Counted from the first letter of the stretch, positions 25,275 through 34,785 are shown. The stretch: DNA of 64,000 nt from Pseudobdellovibrionaceae bacterium (GCA_019637955.1 JAHBUS010000003.1:124001-188000), one strand, 5' to 3'. The notes: generated from the sequence alone by a model not told the origin. Program-made: numbers and translations.

Positions 25275-28013
25275 ATGTCAGAACCGAAATCTCCGTCGTC
25301 ATCAATGGCGGATTACATCCGCTTTGTTCGTCCCCACACCGGCGAGCAGATGCGTCTGCTCCAGCTGGATTGGCGCTTCTTCCGCGCCGAAGGCGATTGG
25401 ATTTGGGGCACCTCGCCGCGAGGATCCGACGTGCGCGTTTTGGATTTGCTCGGCGGCTATGGAACCAATCTGTGGGGGCACAATCCCGCGGATTGGATCG
25501 AAGACGTGAAGCAGTTCTTCGATGAAAAACAGGTGCAGCAAGCGCAGCTCTCTTTGCGGACCGAAGCCGCCGAAGCTTCACGCGAGATGAGCCGCGCCTT
25601 TGAGACCGTCTTTCGCGAGGAGTGCATCGTTCATTGGGCCAGTTCCGGTTCGGAAGCCGTGGAAGTGGCTTTGCAGCACGCCCTCATGAAGTACCAGTTC
25701 CGCCGCGACGACTTTCCGTCGTGTCAGCGCGGACTCTTGGATGCTCTGCGCACCAAGCGTCTCACCTGGGGTGAAAGCGGCGTCACGGTGGAGCAGATCC
25801 TGGAACGCCAGCACGAAGTTCTTTCGGGCGCTCCCATTGTGCTCACGCTCGAACGCTCGTTTCATGGACGCACCGTCGCGGCGATGGGCGCCTCCGACAG
25901 TCCCTTACTGAAATACCTCCCTCACACGATGGGCGTGCAAAAAATCACGCTCGATCTCGAAAAACCCGAGGCCTGGCTCGAGCAGGTGCAGCTTCTCACG
26001 CGGGAGCTGCCCTTTTTGGTTGAGCGCAAAGGTCAGGTCGTCGTTGATCGCGGCGAATGGAGCCCGGTGGTGGGTCTGCTCGTCGAACCCGTGCAGGGCG
26101 AAGGCGGTATTTATGCTTTGGCGGAAAAGCACGTCGCGGCTCTGCAAGAGATCGCGGGCGTGTTCTCGCTGGATTTGATCGCCGACGAAATTCAATGCGG
26201 CCTCGGTCGAACCGGGCACTTGAGCGCCTGCGAGAGCATCGGGCTTCGCCCCGACGTGATCGTGCTCGGAAAAGCCTTGGGCGTGGGTCTCACCAAGGTG
26301 TCGGCGGTGCTGATCCGGCGCAGCCGTTACCAAAAAAACCTGAGCCGCCTCGGCTCCACTTTTAGCGAAGATGATCTCTCGTGCCGTTTGGCCCGCGAAG
26401 CCGTGCAGCGAGCTGAATCCATCGATCACCTGAAGACCGTGCGAGAAAAAGGCCAATCGATGCTCTCCCGCCTTCAAGAGTTGCGCGCGGATTTTGCCGA
26501 CGTGCTGGTGGAGGCGCGCGGACGGGGGCTCATGCTCGGCCTTGAGTTCCGCTCGTGGCAGGACAATCCTTCGAACATGCTGCGCTTGTTTCAGGGCAAT
26601 CACTTGAGCGGCTATTTGATGGCAAGTTTTCTTTTGAACCGCCATGGCGTGCGCGTCGCGCCCTCGCTCAGCAATCCGGGCGTTTTGCGTTTCGAGCCCT
26701 CGGTGCACGTCGAGCCGGCGCAGGTGGAGCAATTGATCTCGGGACTGCGCGAACTCTGCGAGTGCGTTCGCCGCGGCGATTTTGCGATGATCACGAAACA
26801 TTTGTGGGACCCCGATCATAAAATTCTCTTCGATAAAACCGATCGCGATTTCCGCTCCCATCCGCGCGCGTCGCGCTTTGACCGGGGAGCGGTGTCTCGC
26901 CGGATCGGGTTTTTCGGTCACTTGCTGCGCTTTGAGGACCTCGGTCAGTTTGACCCCTCGATGGCCGCGGTTCCCCGCGAGGTGATCGAGCCTTGGTACC
27001 GCCAGGGCGAAGGCTTTTTCCGGCCCTCGCTCTTCGAGCGCGTGCACTTGCCCATGTCGGGCGGTGAGGTGCTCGAGGTCAATATCATCGGTCTTTACGA
27101 AACGCCCGCGTCGATGATCCACGCCTTTCGAAACCGTGAATCCAGTTTGATTCTGAACCGCCTGCAACAGGGCTTGGAGTTGGCGCGTGATTTGGGCTGC
27201 GAAGTGATGGGCCTCGGCGGCCTCACCTCGGTGCTCGCAAAAAACGGTTACGCGCTCGACAGTCTCGGGATGGGGCTCACCACGGGCAATACCTACACGC
27301 TCGTGACCAGTTGCCAAGCCTTGGAGCGGACCGCGAAGGAGATGAGCTTTCCTCTCGAAGAAGCCTGCGTCGCCGTTGTGGGCGCCTCGGGCAATATCGG
27401 TGAGGCGTACGCGCACTGGCTGGCCGGGAAAGCGCGCAAGGTGATTTTGGTGGGGCGCCCGGCGCGCGAGTCGCAGCTGCAAGAGGTCGCCAGCGAGCTT
27501 CGCCAGAAGTCCAAGACCGAAATTGCGGTTTCGACCGACATGAGCGTCCTCGCGGACTGCGACTTTGTGGCGTCGGTGACGAATGCTCCCGGTTACGTGA
27601 TCGCTCCGGAGGATCTCAGTTCGAAGGTGAAAGCGATTCTCGATGTGGCCACGCCTGCCGATGTGGACCCTCGTGTTTTGACCGAATGCCCGCACGTCCG
27701 CGTTTTGCAAGGCGGCTGGGTGAAGATCCCGGGCTTTGACGGTTACCTGGGTTCGGCGTTCCCCACGCCGCCGGGGCACACGCTCGCTTGCATGGCCGAG
27801 ACCATGCTCTTGGGCCTGCGCAGTCACCGCACGCCGTTCTCGTACGGTCCCCTCGAGAAAGACAAGATCAAGAAGATCACCGATTGGGCCCGCGAATCGG
27901 GCTTCGAACTCGGTCAATTGATCGGCGCCGAGGACGTCAAAAAAGACAAGAGCGTGAATCGCGAGAAGGCGACGAATGACTTTGCCCGGTCCAAGCGCGG
28001 CTCGGGACTGTAG
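25275..28013 (+). CDS. Class-III aminotransferase / acyl-ACP-reductase-like fusion
   Basis: Two enzymes in 912 residues. Residues about 15-500 form a class-III PLP aminotransferase: SSGSEAVEVAL, FHGRT, D304EIQCGLGRTG and the PLP lysine K333 in LGKALGVGL. Residues about 540-890 match cyanobacterial long-chain acyl-ACP reductase (AAR): RIGFFGHLLRFED at its start, GLGGLTSVL, TTGNTYTLVTSC, the NADPH loop G703ASGNIG709 and the end MAETMLLGL...FSYGPLEKDKI. The Cys that carries the acyl group in AAR appears absent: the GGVVEHCFD region reads GGWVKIPGFD. Expected chemistry is acyl thioester to aldehyde to amine, as with tambjamine TamH. It is transcribed alone. Confidence 0.85.
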   Translation: MSEPKSPSSSMADYIRFVRPHTGEQMRLLQLDWRFFRAEGDWIWGTSPRGSDVRVLDLLGGYGTNLWGHNPADWIEDVKQFFDEKQVQQAQLSLRTEAAEASREMSRAFETVFREECIVHWASSGSEAVEVALQHALMKYQFRRDDFPSCQRGLLDALRTKRLTWGESGVTVEQILERQHEVLSGAPIVLTLERSFHGRTVAAMGASDSPLLKYLPHTMGVQKITLDLEKPEAWLEQVQLLTRELPFLVERKGQVVVDRGEWSPVVGLLVEPVQGEGGIYALAEKHVAALQEIAGVFSLDLIADEIQCGLGRTGHLSACESIGLRPDVIVLGKALGVGLTKVSAVLIRRSRYQKNLSRLGSTFSEDDLSCRLAREAVQRAESIDHLKTVREKGQSMLSRLQELRADFADVLVEARGRGLMLGLEFRSWQDNPSNMLRLFQGNHLSGYLMASFLLNRHGVRVAPSLSNPGVLRFEPSVHVEPAQVEQLISGLRELCECVRRGDFAMITKHLWDPDHKILFDKTDRDFRSHPRASRFDRGAVSRRIGFFGHLLRFEDLGQFDPSMAAVPREVIEPWYRQGEGFFRPSLFERVHLPMSGGEVLEVNIIGLYETPASMIHAFRNRESSLILNRLQQGLELARDLGCEVMGLGGLTSVLAKNGYALDSLGMGLTTGNTYTLVTSCQALERTAKEMSFPLEEACVAVVGASGNIGEAYAHWLAGKARKVILVGRPARESQLQEVASELRQKSKTEIAVSTDMSVLADCDFVASVTNAPGYVIAPEDLSSKVKAILDVATPADVDPRVLTECPHVRVLQGGWVKIPGFDGYLGSAFPTPPGHTLACMAETMLLGLRSHRTPFSYGPLEKDKIKKITDWARESGFELGQLIGAEDVKKDKSVNREKATNDFARSKRGSGL

Positions 28014-28035
28014 AGTTTCAGAATCTGAAACAAGA

Positions 28036-28069
28036 AAAAGCGCGGTCCTTTGACCACGCTTTTGTTTTT
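28036..28069 (+). terminator. Rho-independent terminator
   Basis: AAAAGCGCGGTC and GACCACGCTTTT pair with one mismatch around a 4-nt loop, then GTTTTT. It ends the aminotransferase-fusion transcript. Confidence 0.8.
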
Positions 28070-28084
28070 CCGTAAGCTGACATC

Positions 28085-28297
28085 ATGAAGTGGATGATTT
28101 TGGCGTTCCTGATGCTGACCTTGGCTTCGTGCAACACCTATCAAATCGATGCGCAGAAAGGCTGCGCCAACTATGAGCCCATCTGCATCAGCGGCGGCAC
28201 CCGCCGCGAGTGCGTGACCACCAAAGAGGGTTGCCGCTCCTGCACCTGCGTGCCCTCAAGCACCCTCACCACCGACCCCGGCCAACCCTGGCCCTAA
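28085..28297 (+). CDS. Small Cys-rich lipoprotein
   Basis: 70 residues with signal MKWMILAFLMLTLASC; the lipobox is LASC, with Cys at 16. The mature part has six further Cys (GCANYEPIC, RECVTT, GCRSCTC), suggesting a disulphide-rich knot. Starts 15 bp after the terminator. No ribosome site stands out. Function unknown. Confidence 0.6.
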   Translation: MKWMILAFLMLTLASCNTYQIDAQKGCANYEPICISGGTRRECVTTKEGCRSCTCVPSSTLTTDPGQPWP

Positions 28298-28315
28298 ACG
28301 ACGCGCCGTTCCCCT

Positions 28316-28332
28316 AAAAGGTGCCTGGCACC
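28316..28332. repeat. Palindromic repeat copy 1 (GGTGCC-n-GGCACC)
   Basis: AAAA then GGTGCC-T-GGCACC, at the 3' end of the phosphatase gene. A second copy with the same arms lies at 29518. The form resembles REP-like palindromes of many bacteria. Confidence 0.6.
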
Positions 28333-28334
28333 CG

Positions 28335-29444
28335 CTACATTTTGTGGATGGTTTCGGAGACGGGTTTGCCTTCGAGATTGATGAGTTGGAGTTTGACCTC
28401 TTTTTTCTTCCAGTCGATGTCGGCCAGCCCGAAGTTTTCGGGGTTGTACTTGTCGCCGATGCGGTGGCGGTTTTTCTCGCCCTCGATGGTGCTGGTTTTG
28501 TTGATGCCGCTCGCGGTGATATCGGTGATGACGGTTCCTTGCGGCGTTTTCATGCGGCTGATCTCGCCGGCGTGACGGTCCCCACTGATGATGAGCACGC
28601 TTTTGAGACGGCGTTTTTTGAAGAGTTCGAACATGCGCTCGCGTTCATGCGGAAAGTTCATCCATTTTTCAAAGCCGTGGTCTTCGCCCAAAAACTGGAT
28701 GGAGCTGATGAGGATGCGAAGATCCGCGGGCTTCTTGAGCTCCTTGTCGAGCCAAGTCCACTGCTCGTCACCAAGGATCGTTTTGCTTTTGTCCTTCGTG
28801 GCCTGAAAGATATCCAGCGCGTGCTTGGGAGTTTGGTTCTTTTCGAGCGGACTGCGGTTGTAGCGCGTGTCCAAAAAGAGGATTTGCACTTTGTGCCCAA
28901 GTTTCCCGATGATCACCGAGTGGTAAACGCCCTTGCGGCCTTCGGGGATCATGGCCGAATCGACCGGATAAAACGCCCGGAAGTCTTTGAGCGCTTCGTC
29001 TTTGACGGGGTTGTCGGCGCCGCCATCGTTTTGGCCGTAATCGTGGTCGTCCCAAGTTGAAAGCATCGGCACCACGGAGCGGAACGCGATGTACTCGGGG
29101 AGCTTCGCCTGCTTGGCGTAAACCTTCAGCAAGGGCCGCTCGTCCGGTTTCGATGCGTAGATGTTGTCGCCCAAATTCAAGTGCAGCTGCGGTTTGAAGG
29201 TTAAGATGGTCGTCCACAGAGGTTGCGGACGCTTTTGATCCGAGCAAGAGCCGAAGGTGATGCGCTCGAGATCTTTTTTCTCGTCGAAGGTCATCGACGG
29301 CAGGCTCGCGATCACGTCGGCATCCGTGGGGCCAAGCTCCTGATCGGGCGGCGTGGCGGTGGGGTCGGCCTTGGGAAGCTGCGAACAAGCGCCGAGCGAA
29401 AAGGCCAGGGTCAGAAGCAGCAGAAGATTCACGATCGATTTCAT
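28335..29444 (-). CDS. phoD: PhoD-like alkaline phosphatase/phosphodiesterase lipoprotein
   Basis: Lipoprotein signal with lipobox LGAC (Cys at 20), then a PhoD-type metallophosphatase. Metal ligands sit in FGSCSD, LGDNIY, TWDDHDYGQND and SGDRHAGE. The 369-residue length is near that of compact PhoD relatives. It should release phosphate from phosphomono- or diesters in the envelope. The gene sits between two copies of a palindromic repeat and has no operon partner on its strand within 80 bp. Confidence 0.9.
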   Translation of the reverse strand: MKSIVNLLLLLTLAFSLGACSQLPKADPTATPPDQELGPTDADVIASLPSMTFDEKKDLERITFGSCSDQKRPQPLWTTILTFKPQLHLNLGDNIYASKPDERPLLKVYAKQAKLPEYIAFRSVVPMLSTWDDHDYGQNDGGADNPVKDEALKDFRAFYPVDSAMIPEGRKGVYHSVIIGKLGHKVQILFLDTRYNRSPLEKNQTPKHALDIFQATKDKSKTILGDEQWTWLDKELKKPADLRILISSIQFLGEDHGFEKWMNFPHERERMFELFKKRRLKSVLIISGDRHAGEISRMKTPQGTVITDITASGINKTSTIEGEKNRHRIGDKYNPENFGLADIDWKKKEVKLQLINLEGKPVSETIHKM

Positions 29445-29465
29445 GGAACGCCTTTCAAAAGGATG

Positions 29466-29496
29466 AAAAAGAAAAGGGCGCGTTTCTCACGCGCCC
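29466..29496 (-). terminator. Terminator of the prp operon
   Basis: GGGCGCG and CGCGCCC pair over 7 bp with a 7-nt loop. On the minus strand the stem is followed by TTTTCTTTTTC. It lies 37 bp past the prpC stop. Confidence 0.85.
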
Positions 29497-29517
29497 TCCG
29501 CTAACGCGAATGCTCGG

Positions 29518-29534
29518 AAGGTGCCAGGCACCTT
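29518..29534. repeat. Palindromic repeat copy 2 (AAGGTGCC-A-GGCACCTT)
   Basis: Perfect 8-1-8 palindrome overlapping the last two bases of the prpC stop codon. The central 6+1+6 matches the copy at 28320 with the middle base complemented, so the two copies are in opposite orientation around phoD. Confidence 0.6.
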
Positions 29535-30693
29535 AGCGTTCGGACATGGGTTTTACGTGGCGCTCGGGAGCGCCGATGTATTCCGAGAGCGGTCGGATGA
29601 TGCGGTTGTTGTTCGCTTGCTCGATCACGTGCGCCGACCAGCCGGTCGTGCGCGCCATCACGAAGATGGGCGTGAAGAAGTCGATTTCAAAACCCATCAT
29701 GTAGTACGCCGGGCCCGCGGGGAAATCCAAGTTCGGGTGAATCTTCTTCGCCGCGACCATGGTTTTTTCGAGAGCGTCGTACATTTTCATCCATTTTTGC
29801 TCGCCGGTCACATCGGCCATGACTTGGGCGTACTTCTTCATGGTCGGAACGCGCGAGTCGCCGTAGCGGTACACGCGGTGACCGAAGCCCATGACTTTAC
29901 GTTTTTGCGCGAGCGCGTCTTTCATCCACTGCTCGGCTTTGGCGGGATCGGCGATCTCGATCATCATGTGCATGACCTGCTCGTTGGCGCCGCCGTGGAG
30001 CGGGCCTTTCAGCGCGCCGATACCGGCGACGGTGGCCGAGTAGATGTCCGACTCCGTCGACGTCACGACGCGAGTCGTGAAGGTCGAAGCGTTGAAACTG
30101 TGCTCCGCGTACAGCGTGAGCGAAACGTCAAACGCACGAACCACTTTCGCGTCCGGCACTTTGCCGAAGCACATGTGGAAGAAGTTCTCGGCGAACGAAA
30201 GGTTGGGGTTCGGAGGAATGAAATCCAAACCTTTTTTGAAGCGGTAATCGGCGGCGACCATCGTCGGAATTTTCGACAGCATCATCATGGCTTTGTCGAG
30301 GTTCGACGTTTTGTCCCAGATGCGCGTATCTTCGCAGCCCAAGAAGCTCACGCCCGTGCGGATCGAATCCATGGGGTGGCACTTTTTGGGAAGCATGCGG
30401 ATGACTTCGAGGTTGGCTTTGGTGATTTCACGGTAGCCGCGCTCGGTTTTTTCGAATTCGGCGAGCTGCGCTTTGGTGGGGAGTTCGCCGTTGTACAAGA
30501 GGTACGCGACCTCTTCGAATTTGCAGTTTTCAGCGAGTTCTTGCACCGGGTAGCCGCGGTAGACGAGCGAGCTCGTGTCGGGCGTGACCTTCGAGATGGA
30601 CGTCGTGTCGATCACGGCGCCGTCGAGGCCTTTTTTCACGTTCATCTTCTCGGGTTCAGCGACGTAGTCCGGATTGACGATTCTTTCGGTCAT
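29533..30693 (-). CDS. prpC: 2-Methylcitrate synthase / citrate synthase
   Basis: Type II citrate-synthase family, 386 residues. The catalytic region is visible in GALKGPLHGGANEQVM, VMGFGHRVYR (active-site His and Arg) and LDFPAGPAYYMMG (catalytic Asp). It condenses propionyl-CoA (or acetyl-CoA) with oxaloacetate. Position directly after prpB and prpD makes methylcitrate synthase the better call. GGAG lies 6 nt before the ATG. It is the last gene of the operon. Confidence 0.92.
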   Translation of the reverse strand: MTERIVNPDYVAEPEKMNVKKGLDGAVIDTTSISKVTPDTSSLVYRGYPVQELAENCKFEEVAYLLYNGELPTKAQLAEFEKTERGYREITKANLEVIRMLPKKCHPMDSIRTGVSFLGCEDTRIWDKTSNLDKAMMMLSKIPTMVAADYRFKKGLDFIPPNPNLSFAENFFHMCFGKVPDAKVVRAFDVSLTLYAEHSFNASTFTTRVVTSTESDIYSATVAGIGALKGPLHGGANEQVMHMMIEIADPAKAEQWMKDALAQKRKVMGFGHRVYRYGDSRVPTMKKYAQVMADVTGEQKWMKMYDALEKTMVAAKKIHPNLDFPAGPAYYMMGFEIDFFTPIFVMARTTGWSAHVIEQANNNRIIRPLSEYIGAPERHVKPMSER

Positions 30694-30703
30694 GGAAAAC
30701 TCC

Positions 30704-31615
30704 TTACTTTTGTGTCTGTTCTACTTTGAAATTAAAAAGATTCGAGTCGAACGAATTGTACGCCTCATAGTTGGTCAAGTCGTACAACTGCTGACGCGTT
30801 TGCATTTCGGCCACGACACCCTCTTGGGTGCCATCGGCGGCAATGCGCTTCAGGCCCTTTTCGACGATGCCCATCGCCAGGCGCAGGGTGGTCACGGGGT
30901 AAATCACCATGTTAAAGCCAACGCCCTCGAGTTCTTTGGTCGTGAAGAGTTTGGATTTTCCGAACTCAGTCATGTTCGCCAAAAGCGGAACACTCACGGC
31001 TTTGCGGAACGTCTCAAACTCTTTCAAATCCGCCAACGCTTCGGGAAAGATCATCTCAGCCCCTGCATCGATATACGCCTTGGCACGGTCGATCGCTTTG
31101 TCCAGACCTTCGCTCGCGCGGGCATCCGTGCGGGCGATGATCAAGAAGTTGGAATCCAACGTCTTGGCATCCGCTGCGGCTTTCACCTTGCGGATCATGT
31201 CGACGGGAGCCACGAGCGCCTTGCCATCGAGATGGCCGCAGCGCTTGGGGTTGATCTGATCTTCGAGATGGCACCCGGCCAGGCCCAGTTCGATGAACTC
31301 TTGAATCGTGCGGGCCGCGCTCATCGGCTCGCCAAAGCCGGTGTCGGCATCGATGATCGAGGGGAGCTTGGTCGCGCGCGCGATCTGGCGGCCGCGTTGA
31401 CCGACTTCGGTCAGCGTGGTGAGGCCGATATCGGGGTAGCCCAAGTCATTCGAAAGGACCGAACCCGAAATGTAAACGCCCTCGAAGCCGAGCTTTTCGA
31501 TTTGCATGGCCACCAGGGGCGAGAACGCCCCGGGGAAGCGCAAAAGTTTTCCCGACTTCAGAGCGGCACGGAACTGTTTTCGTTTTTCAGCGGCGGTCAG
31601 TGTCGGGAACAGCAT
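30704..31615 (-). CDS. prpB: 2-Methylisocitrate lyase
   Basis: Isocitrate-lyase/PEP-mutase superfamily, 303 residues, normal for PrpB. The Mg/substrate residues lie in SIIDADTGFGEP and HLEDQINPKRCGHLDG, which contains the catalytic Cys in the KRCGH loop. It cleaves 2-methylisocitrate to pyruvate and succinate. Its start shares one base with the prpD stop (TAATG), so the operon order is prpD-prpB-prpC. Confidence 0.94.
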   Translation of the reverse strand: MLFPTLTAAEKRKQFRAALKSGKLLRFPGAFSPLVAMQIEKLGFEGVYISGSVLSNDLGYPDIGLTTLTEVGQRGRQIARATKLPSIIDADTGFGEPMSAARTIQEFIELGLAGCHLEDQINPKRCGHLDGKALVAPVDMIRKVKAAADAKTLDSNFLIIARTDARASEGLDKAIDRAKAYIDAGAEMIFPEALADLKEFETFRKAVSVPLLANMTEFGKSKLFTTKELEGVGFNMVIYPVTTLRLAMGIVEKGLKRIAADGTQEGVVAEMQTRQQLYDLTNYEAYNSFDSNLFNFKVEQTQK

Positions 31616-33120
31616 TAGAAGATTCCTTTGGTGTCGCGAACGTTCGAGGTGAGACCTTTTTCGATCTGCACGTTCAATTGGCCCACTTCTTCGGCGCTGA
31701 GTTCAGGCAAACGCTGAACCAGGTTGATGAAGCGGTCGCGCTCGGCCTTGGTGATGATGCCTTCGGTGAGCGTGTCAAACTTGCGGATGTAGTCCGCGCG
31801 TTTGAAGGGTTTGGCGCCCGCGGGGTGGGCGTTCGCCACTCCGAGTTCGTCGACGATTTTCTCGCCGTTGTTCATCGTGATCTCGACGCGTCCGCCGAAC
31901 ATTTTTTTGTTCGGGTCTTGATCGTGGTAAGCCGCCGTCCACTTGGGATCTTCGAGCGTGCTGATCTTGTGCCACAGGGCCACGGTGTCGGGGCGCTGCG
32001 CGCGCTCGGGCGCGTACGAGTGAACGTGGTGCCATTTGCCGTCTTGCAGGGCCACGGCAAAGATGTACATGATCGAGTGATCGAGCGTTTCGCGCGACGC
32101 TTTGGGATCCATTTTTTGCGGATCGCCGGCGCCGGTGCCGATCACGTAGTGCGTGTGGTGCGAGGTGTGGATCACGATGCTCTTGATGTCGTCGAAGTTT
32201 TTAATCTTCTCTTTCATGCGGGCCGCGAGATCGATCAAAGCCTGAGACTGGTACTCCGCCGAGTGTTCTTTGGTGTAGGTCTCAAGAATCGCTTTTTTCT
32301 CTTCGCCGACTTCAGGGAGCGGAACTTCGTATTTGCCGTCTTTGCCATCGAGCATGTAAGCGATGACCGAGTCTTCGCCTTCGTAAATGGGCGAGGGCGC
32401 GCCTTCACCGCGCATCACGCGGTCCACGGCTTCAACGGCGAGTTTGCTCGAGTGCGCGGGCGCGTAGGCTTTCCACGACGAGATTTCGCCTTTGCGCGAT
32501 TGACGGGTCGTGAACGACACGTGCACGGCTTGCTGAATCGCTTGGTAGATCGTCTCTTTGGGGAGATTGAGCAGCGTCGAGATGCCGGCGGCCGAAGCGG
32601 GGCACAAGTGCGCGATGTGATCTTTTTTGTGTTTGTGCAGGCAGATCGCTTTGACGAGATTCACGTGAATTTCGTAAGCGGTGACGATCCCTTTCAAGAG
32701 ATCTTTGCCGTTTTTTCCCATCTGCTGAGCCACGGCCAAAATCGGCGGAATGCTGTCACCCGGGTGCGAGTAATCGGCGGCCAAGAACGTGTCGTGAAAA
32801 TCAAGTTCGCGAACCGCGGTGCCGTTCGCCCACGCCGCCCACTCACAATCAAAACGTTGATCATTGGGCATCCCGAAAACGGTCGCGCCTTTGGCGCGGG
32901 GGTGCGCGATCGCCATCGCGCGGGCCGAAGCCACGGGACGGCGGTTCGCCGCCGCGATCGCGACCGAGGCGTTGTCGATGATGCGGTTGATGACCATGTC
33001 GATGACCGCGTCACCGATGGGCGCGTTGTCGGCCGAAATCTCGGCCATTTTCCACGCGAGTTGGTTTTCGCGGGCGAGTTTTTCTTTCGAGGGGTACACA
33101 CGGACGGCGTGTTTGCGCAT
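31615..33120 (-). CDS. prpD: 2-Methylcitrate dehydratase (MmgE/PrpD family)
   Basis: 501 residues from the ATG at 33120, preceded by AAGGA. The frame stays open to 33414, but that extension has no PrpD similarity. Family features include [45 protein letters not shown] and [10 protein letters not shown]. PrpD dehydrates 2-methylcitrate. It is the first gene of the prp operon. No prpE (propionyl-CoA synthetase) or prpR-type regulator is next to it. Confidence 0.93.
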   Translation of the reverse strand: MRKHAVRVYPSKEKLARENQLAWKMAEISADNAPIGDAVIDMVINRIIDNASVAIAAANRRPVASARAMAIAHPRAKGATVFGMPNDQRFDCEWAAWANGTAVRELDFHDTFLAADYSHPGDSIPPILAVAQQMGKNGKDLLKGIVTAYEIHVNLVKAICLHKHKKDHIAHLCPASAAGISTLLNLPKETIYQAIQQAVHVSFTTRQSRKGEISSWKAYAPAHSSKLAVEAVDRVMRGEGAPSPIYEGEDSVIAYMLDGKDGKYEVPLPEVGEEKKAILETYTKEHSAEYQSQALIDLAARMKEKIKNFDDIKSIVIHTSHHTHYVIGTGAGDPQKMDPKASRETLDHSIMYIFAVALQDGKWHHVHSYAPERAQRPDTVALWHKISTLEDPKWTAAYHDQDPNKKMFGGRVEITMNNGEKIVDELGVANAHPAGAKPFKRADYIRKFDTLTEGIITKAERDRFINLVQRLPELSAEEVGQLNVQIEKGLTSNVRDTKGIF

Positions 33121-33343
33121 GAGAGATTCCTTCGTCGTTGAGTTGTTGAACCGGTCAAATCTAGCCATCCCTAAGGGGGGTGTCATGGGAGTCCGCATCA
33201 GCTTGAAAACACGCCGATTTTGCCGTTTCTGGGGTCCCTGCTTAAAACATAGACAGAGCCCGTCCCGTGGAGGGCTGCCGGGAGCAATTGGTTGATCGCC
33301 GTGACGGCGGCGTGTGGCATTTTTATTGGAATAACGAGGTTTT

Positions 33344-34765
33344 ATGAGTTTCCTCGTGCTCCTTCTCATGGTGTTTGCGTCGATGACGGCCTTCGGGACC
33401 GTTCTGGAACTCACGCCTATGGAGCCTTACCAGAGCGGACCCGCCATCCGCGAGGGCCTGCTGAACAGCGACTTCCGCCTCGGTTTCGAAAAAGAGATCG
33501 GCCGCTTCGTCAGCGTCCCGCTGCACTACGAAGTGGCCGACAGCCTTCAGACACAGATCTACACGTTCACTTTGAAGCCGTTCGACCCCAAGCTGCCGTC
33601 GATGATGTTCTTCAGCGGCGGTCCCGGGCAAAACTCGCACGGGCAAGGGGCGCTTTCGCGCGCTCTTCCGGGATGGAACGTGATTTTCTTTGATCAACGC
33701 GGCACCGGTTTTTCGAAACCCGACACCTTTCTCATCTTGAAGAGCCGCGCCTACACCAGCTCCGAAACCGTGGCCCGCGACGCCGACGAGGTTCGAAAAT
33801 CTTACGGCATCGACAAGATCTCGGTTTACGGGCATTCGTACGGAACCGTCCCCGCGACCATTTACGGGAACAAGTTCGCCAAAAACACGCGCGCGGTGGT
33901 TCTGGAGGGCGTGGTGAGTAAAGGCGGCCGCGAACTGTGGGCCGCGCCTTTTCGATTGGCCCTGCTTCGTAAAGCGTGGGATGAGTTTTCTCCCGAACTG
34001 CGCGCAAAAGTGATCGAGGTTTCAAAAAATCCGGATCTTCCCAAGACCTGGTTTCACGACGTCGCACGGAGTTTGATGTACGAGGACAATTTCGAGACGG
34101 CGCTGCGGACATTCTTGGAGCAGGCGCTCAGCGACGACGAGCCTTTGATTTATCTGAGCCGGTACAGCGACCAATCGTTTTATTACAATGACTCGTTTCT
34201 TTTTGGCGCTTTCACGTTCGGTCACATCGCGTGCCGCGAGTTGGGAATGACCGATGAGGGTTCGACGTGGGAGTTCGTTTTCAACGACGGTGAGTTCACG
34301 CCGGTGCAAAATCATCTTCGGGCCGGTCTTTGCGGTGCCCTGGGGTGGATGACCGAACAAACGCAGCCCTACAATTCGAAACTCTACCCCTTACGCGTTC
34401 CGGTCACGTACTTCCAGGGCCACACCGATGGCGCCACCACGGCGCCCGGGGCTTTGGAGCACTTTCAAGAAACCGCTCGCGGCTCTGCGCAGCTGTACCT
34501 CGCCCGCCGTGGTGGGCATTCACCGATGAACCGTTTGTTTCCCGAAAGTCCGGGTGGGGAGCGACTGCGCGACGCCGCGATTCAAGTTTTTGAGGCCGGT
34601 CTTCGCGGGCAAATGATTTTGAAAAACAACTGGATCACGTTCGTGAATGACAACACCGAGATGCGCGAGTGGCGGCAGTACATCAAGATCGTGCCCGCCG
34701 GCCTGTTCGCGCCGCCCCTGCGCTACGGCCGACAGCTGATTCCGTCACCGGAACCGTTGCAATAA
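33344..34765 (+). CDS. Secreted alpha/beta hydrolase (proline iminopeptidase/TAP-like)
   Basis: The signal peptide ([17 protein letters not shown]) is followed by an alpha/beta-hydrolase of about 455 residues. The oxyanion region is [12 protein letters not shown], then [12 protein letters not shown], with nucleophile elbow GHSYG. The probable Asp is in GHTDGATT and the His in GGHSP. This is the layout of tripeptidyl/prolyl aminopeptidase-type serine hydrolases that trim peptides outside the cell. Divergent from prpD across a 223-bp spacer. Confidence 0.85.
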   Translation: MSFLVLLLMVFASMTAFGTVLELTPMEPYQSGPAIREGLLNSDFRLGFEKEIGRFVSVPLHYEVADSLQTQIYTFTLKPFDPKLPSMMFFSGGPGQNSHGQGALSRALPGWNVIFFDQRGTGFSKPDTFLILKSRAYTSSETVARDADEVRKSYGIDKISVYGHSYGTVPATIYGNKFAKNTRAVVLEGVVSKGGRELWAAPFRLALLRKAWDEFSPELRAKVIEVSKNPDLPKTWFHDVARSLMYEDNFETALRTFLEQALSDDEPLIYLSRYSDQSFYYNDSFLFGAFTFGHIACRELGMTDEGSTWEFVFNDGEFTPVQNHLRAGLCGALGWMTEQTQPYNSKLYPLRVPVTYFQGHTDGATTAPGALEHFQETARGSAQLYLARRGGHSPMNRLFPESPGGERLRDAAIQVFEAGLRGQMILKNNWITFVNDNTEMREWRQYIKIVPAGLFAPPLRYGRQLIPSPEPLQ

Positions 34766-34785
34766 ACCCTTAGAAGGGGTCAACC

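Noticed and set aside
25905-27917. 670-codon open frame on the minus strand
   Set aside because: Antisense to the aminotransferase fusion, which has clear catalytic motifs; the antisense protein has none.
31600-33141. 513-codon open frame on the plus strand
   Set aside because: Antisense to prpD; low-complexity Arg/Phe/Val composition typical of shadows.
33121-33414. Upstream extension of prpD to 33414
   Set aside because: The family start matches ATG 33120, which has AAGGA upstream; the extension overlaps the divergent hydrolase gene.
34767-34778. CCCTT-AG-AAGGG between the hydrolase and tamA stops
   Set aside because: Only 5 bp, 2-nt loop and no T-run; too weak to call a terminator.
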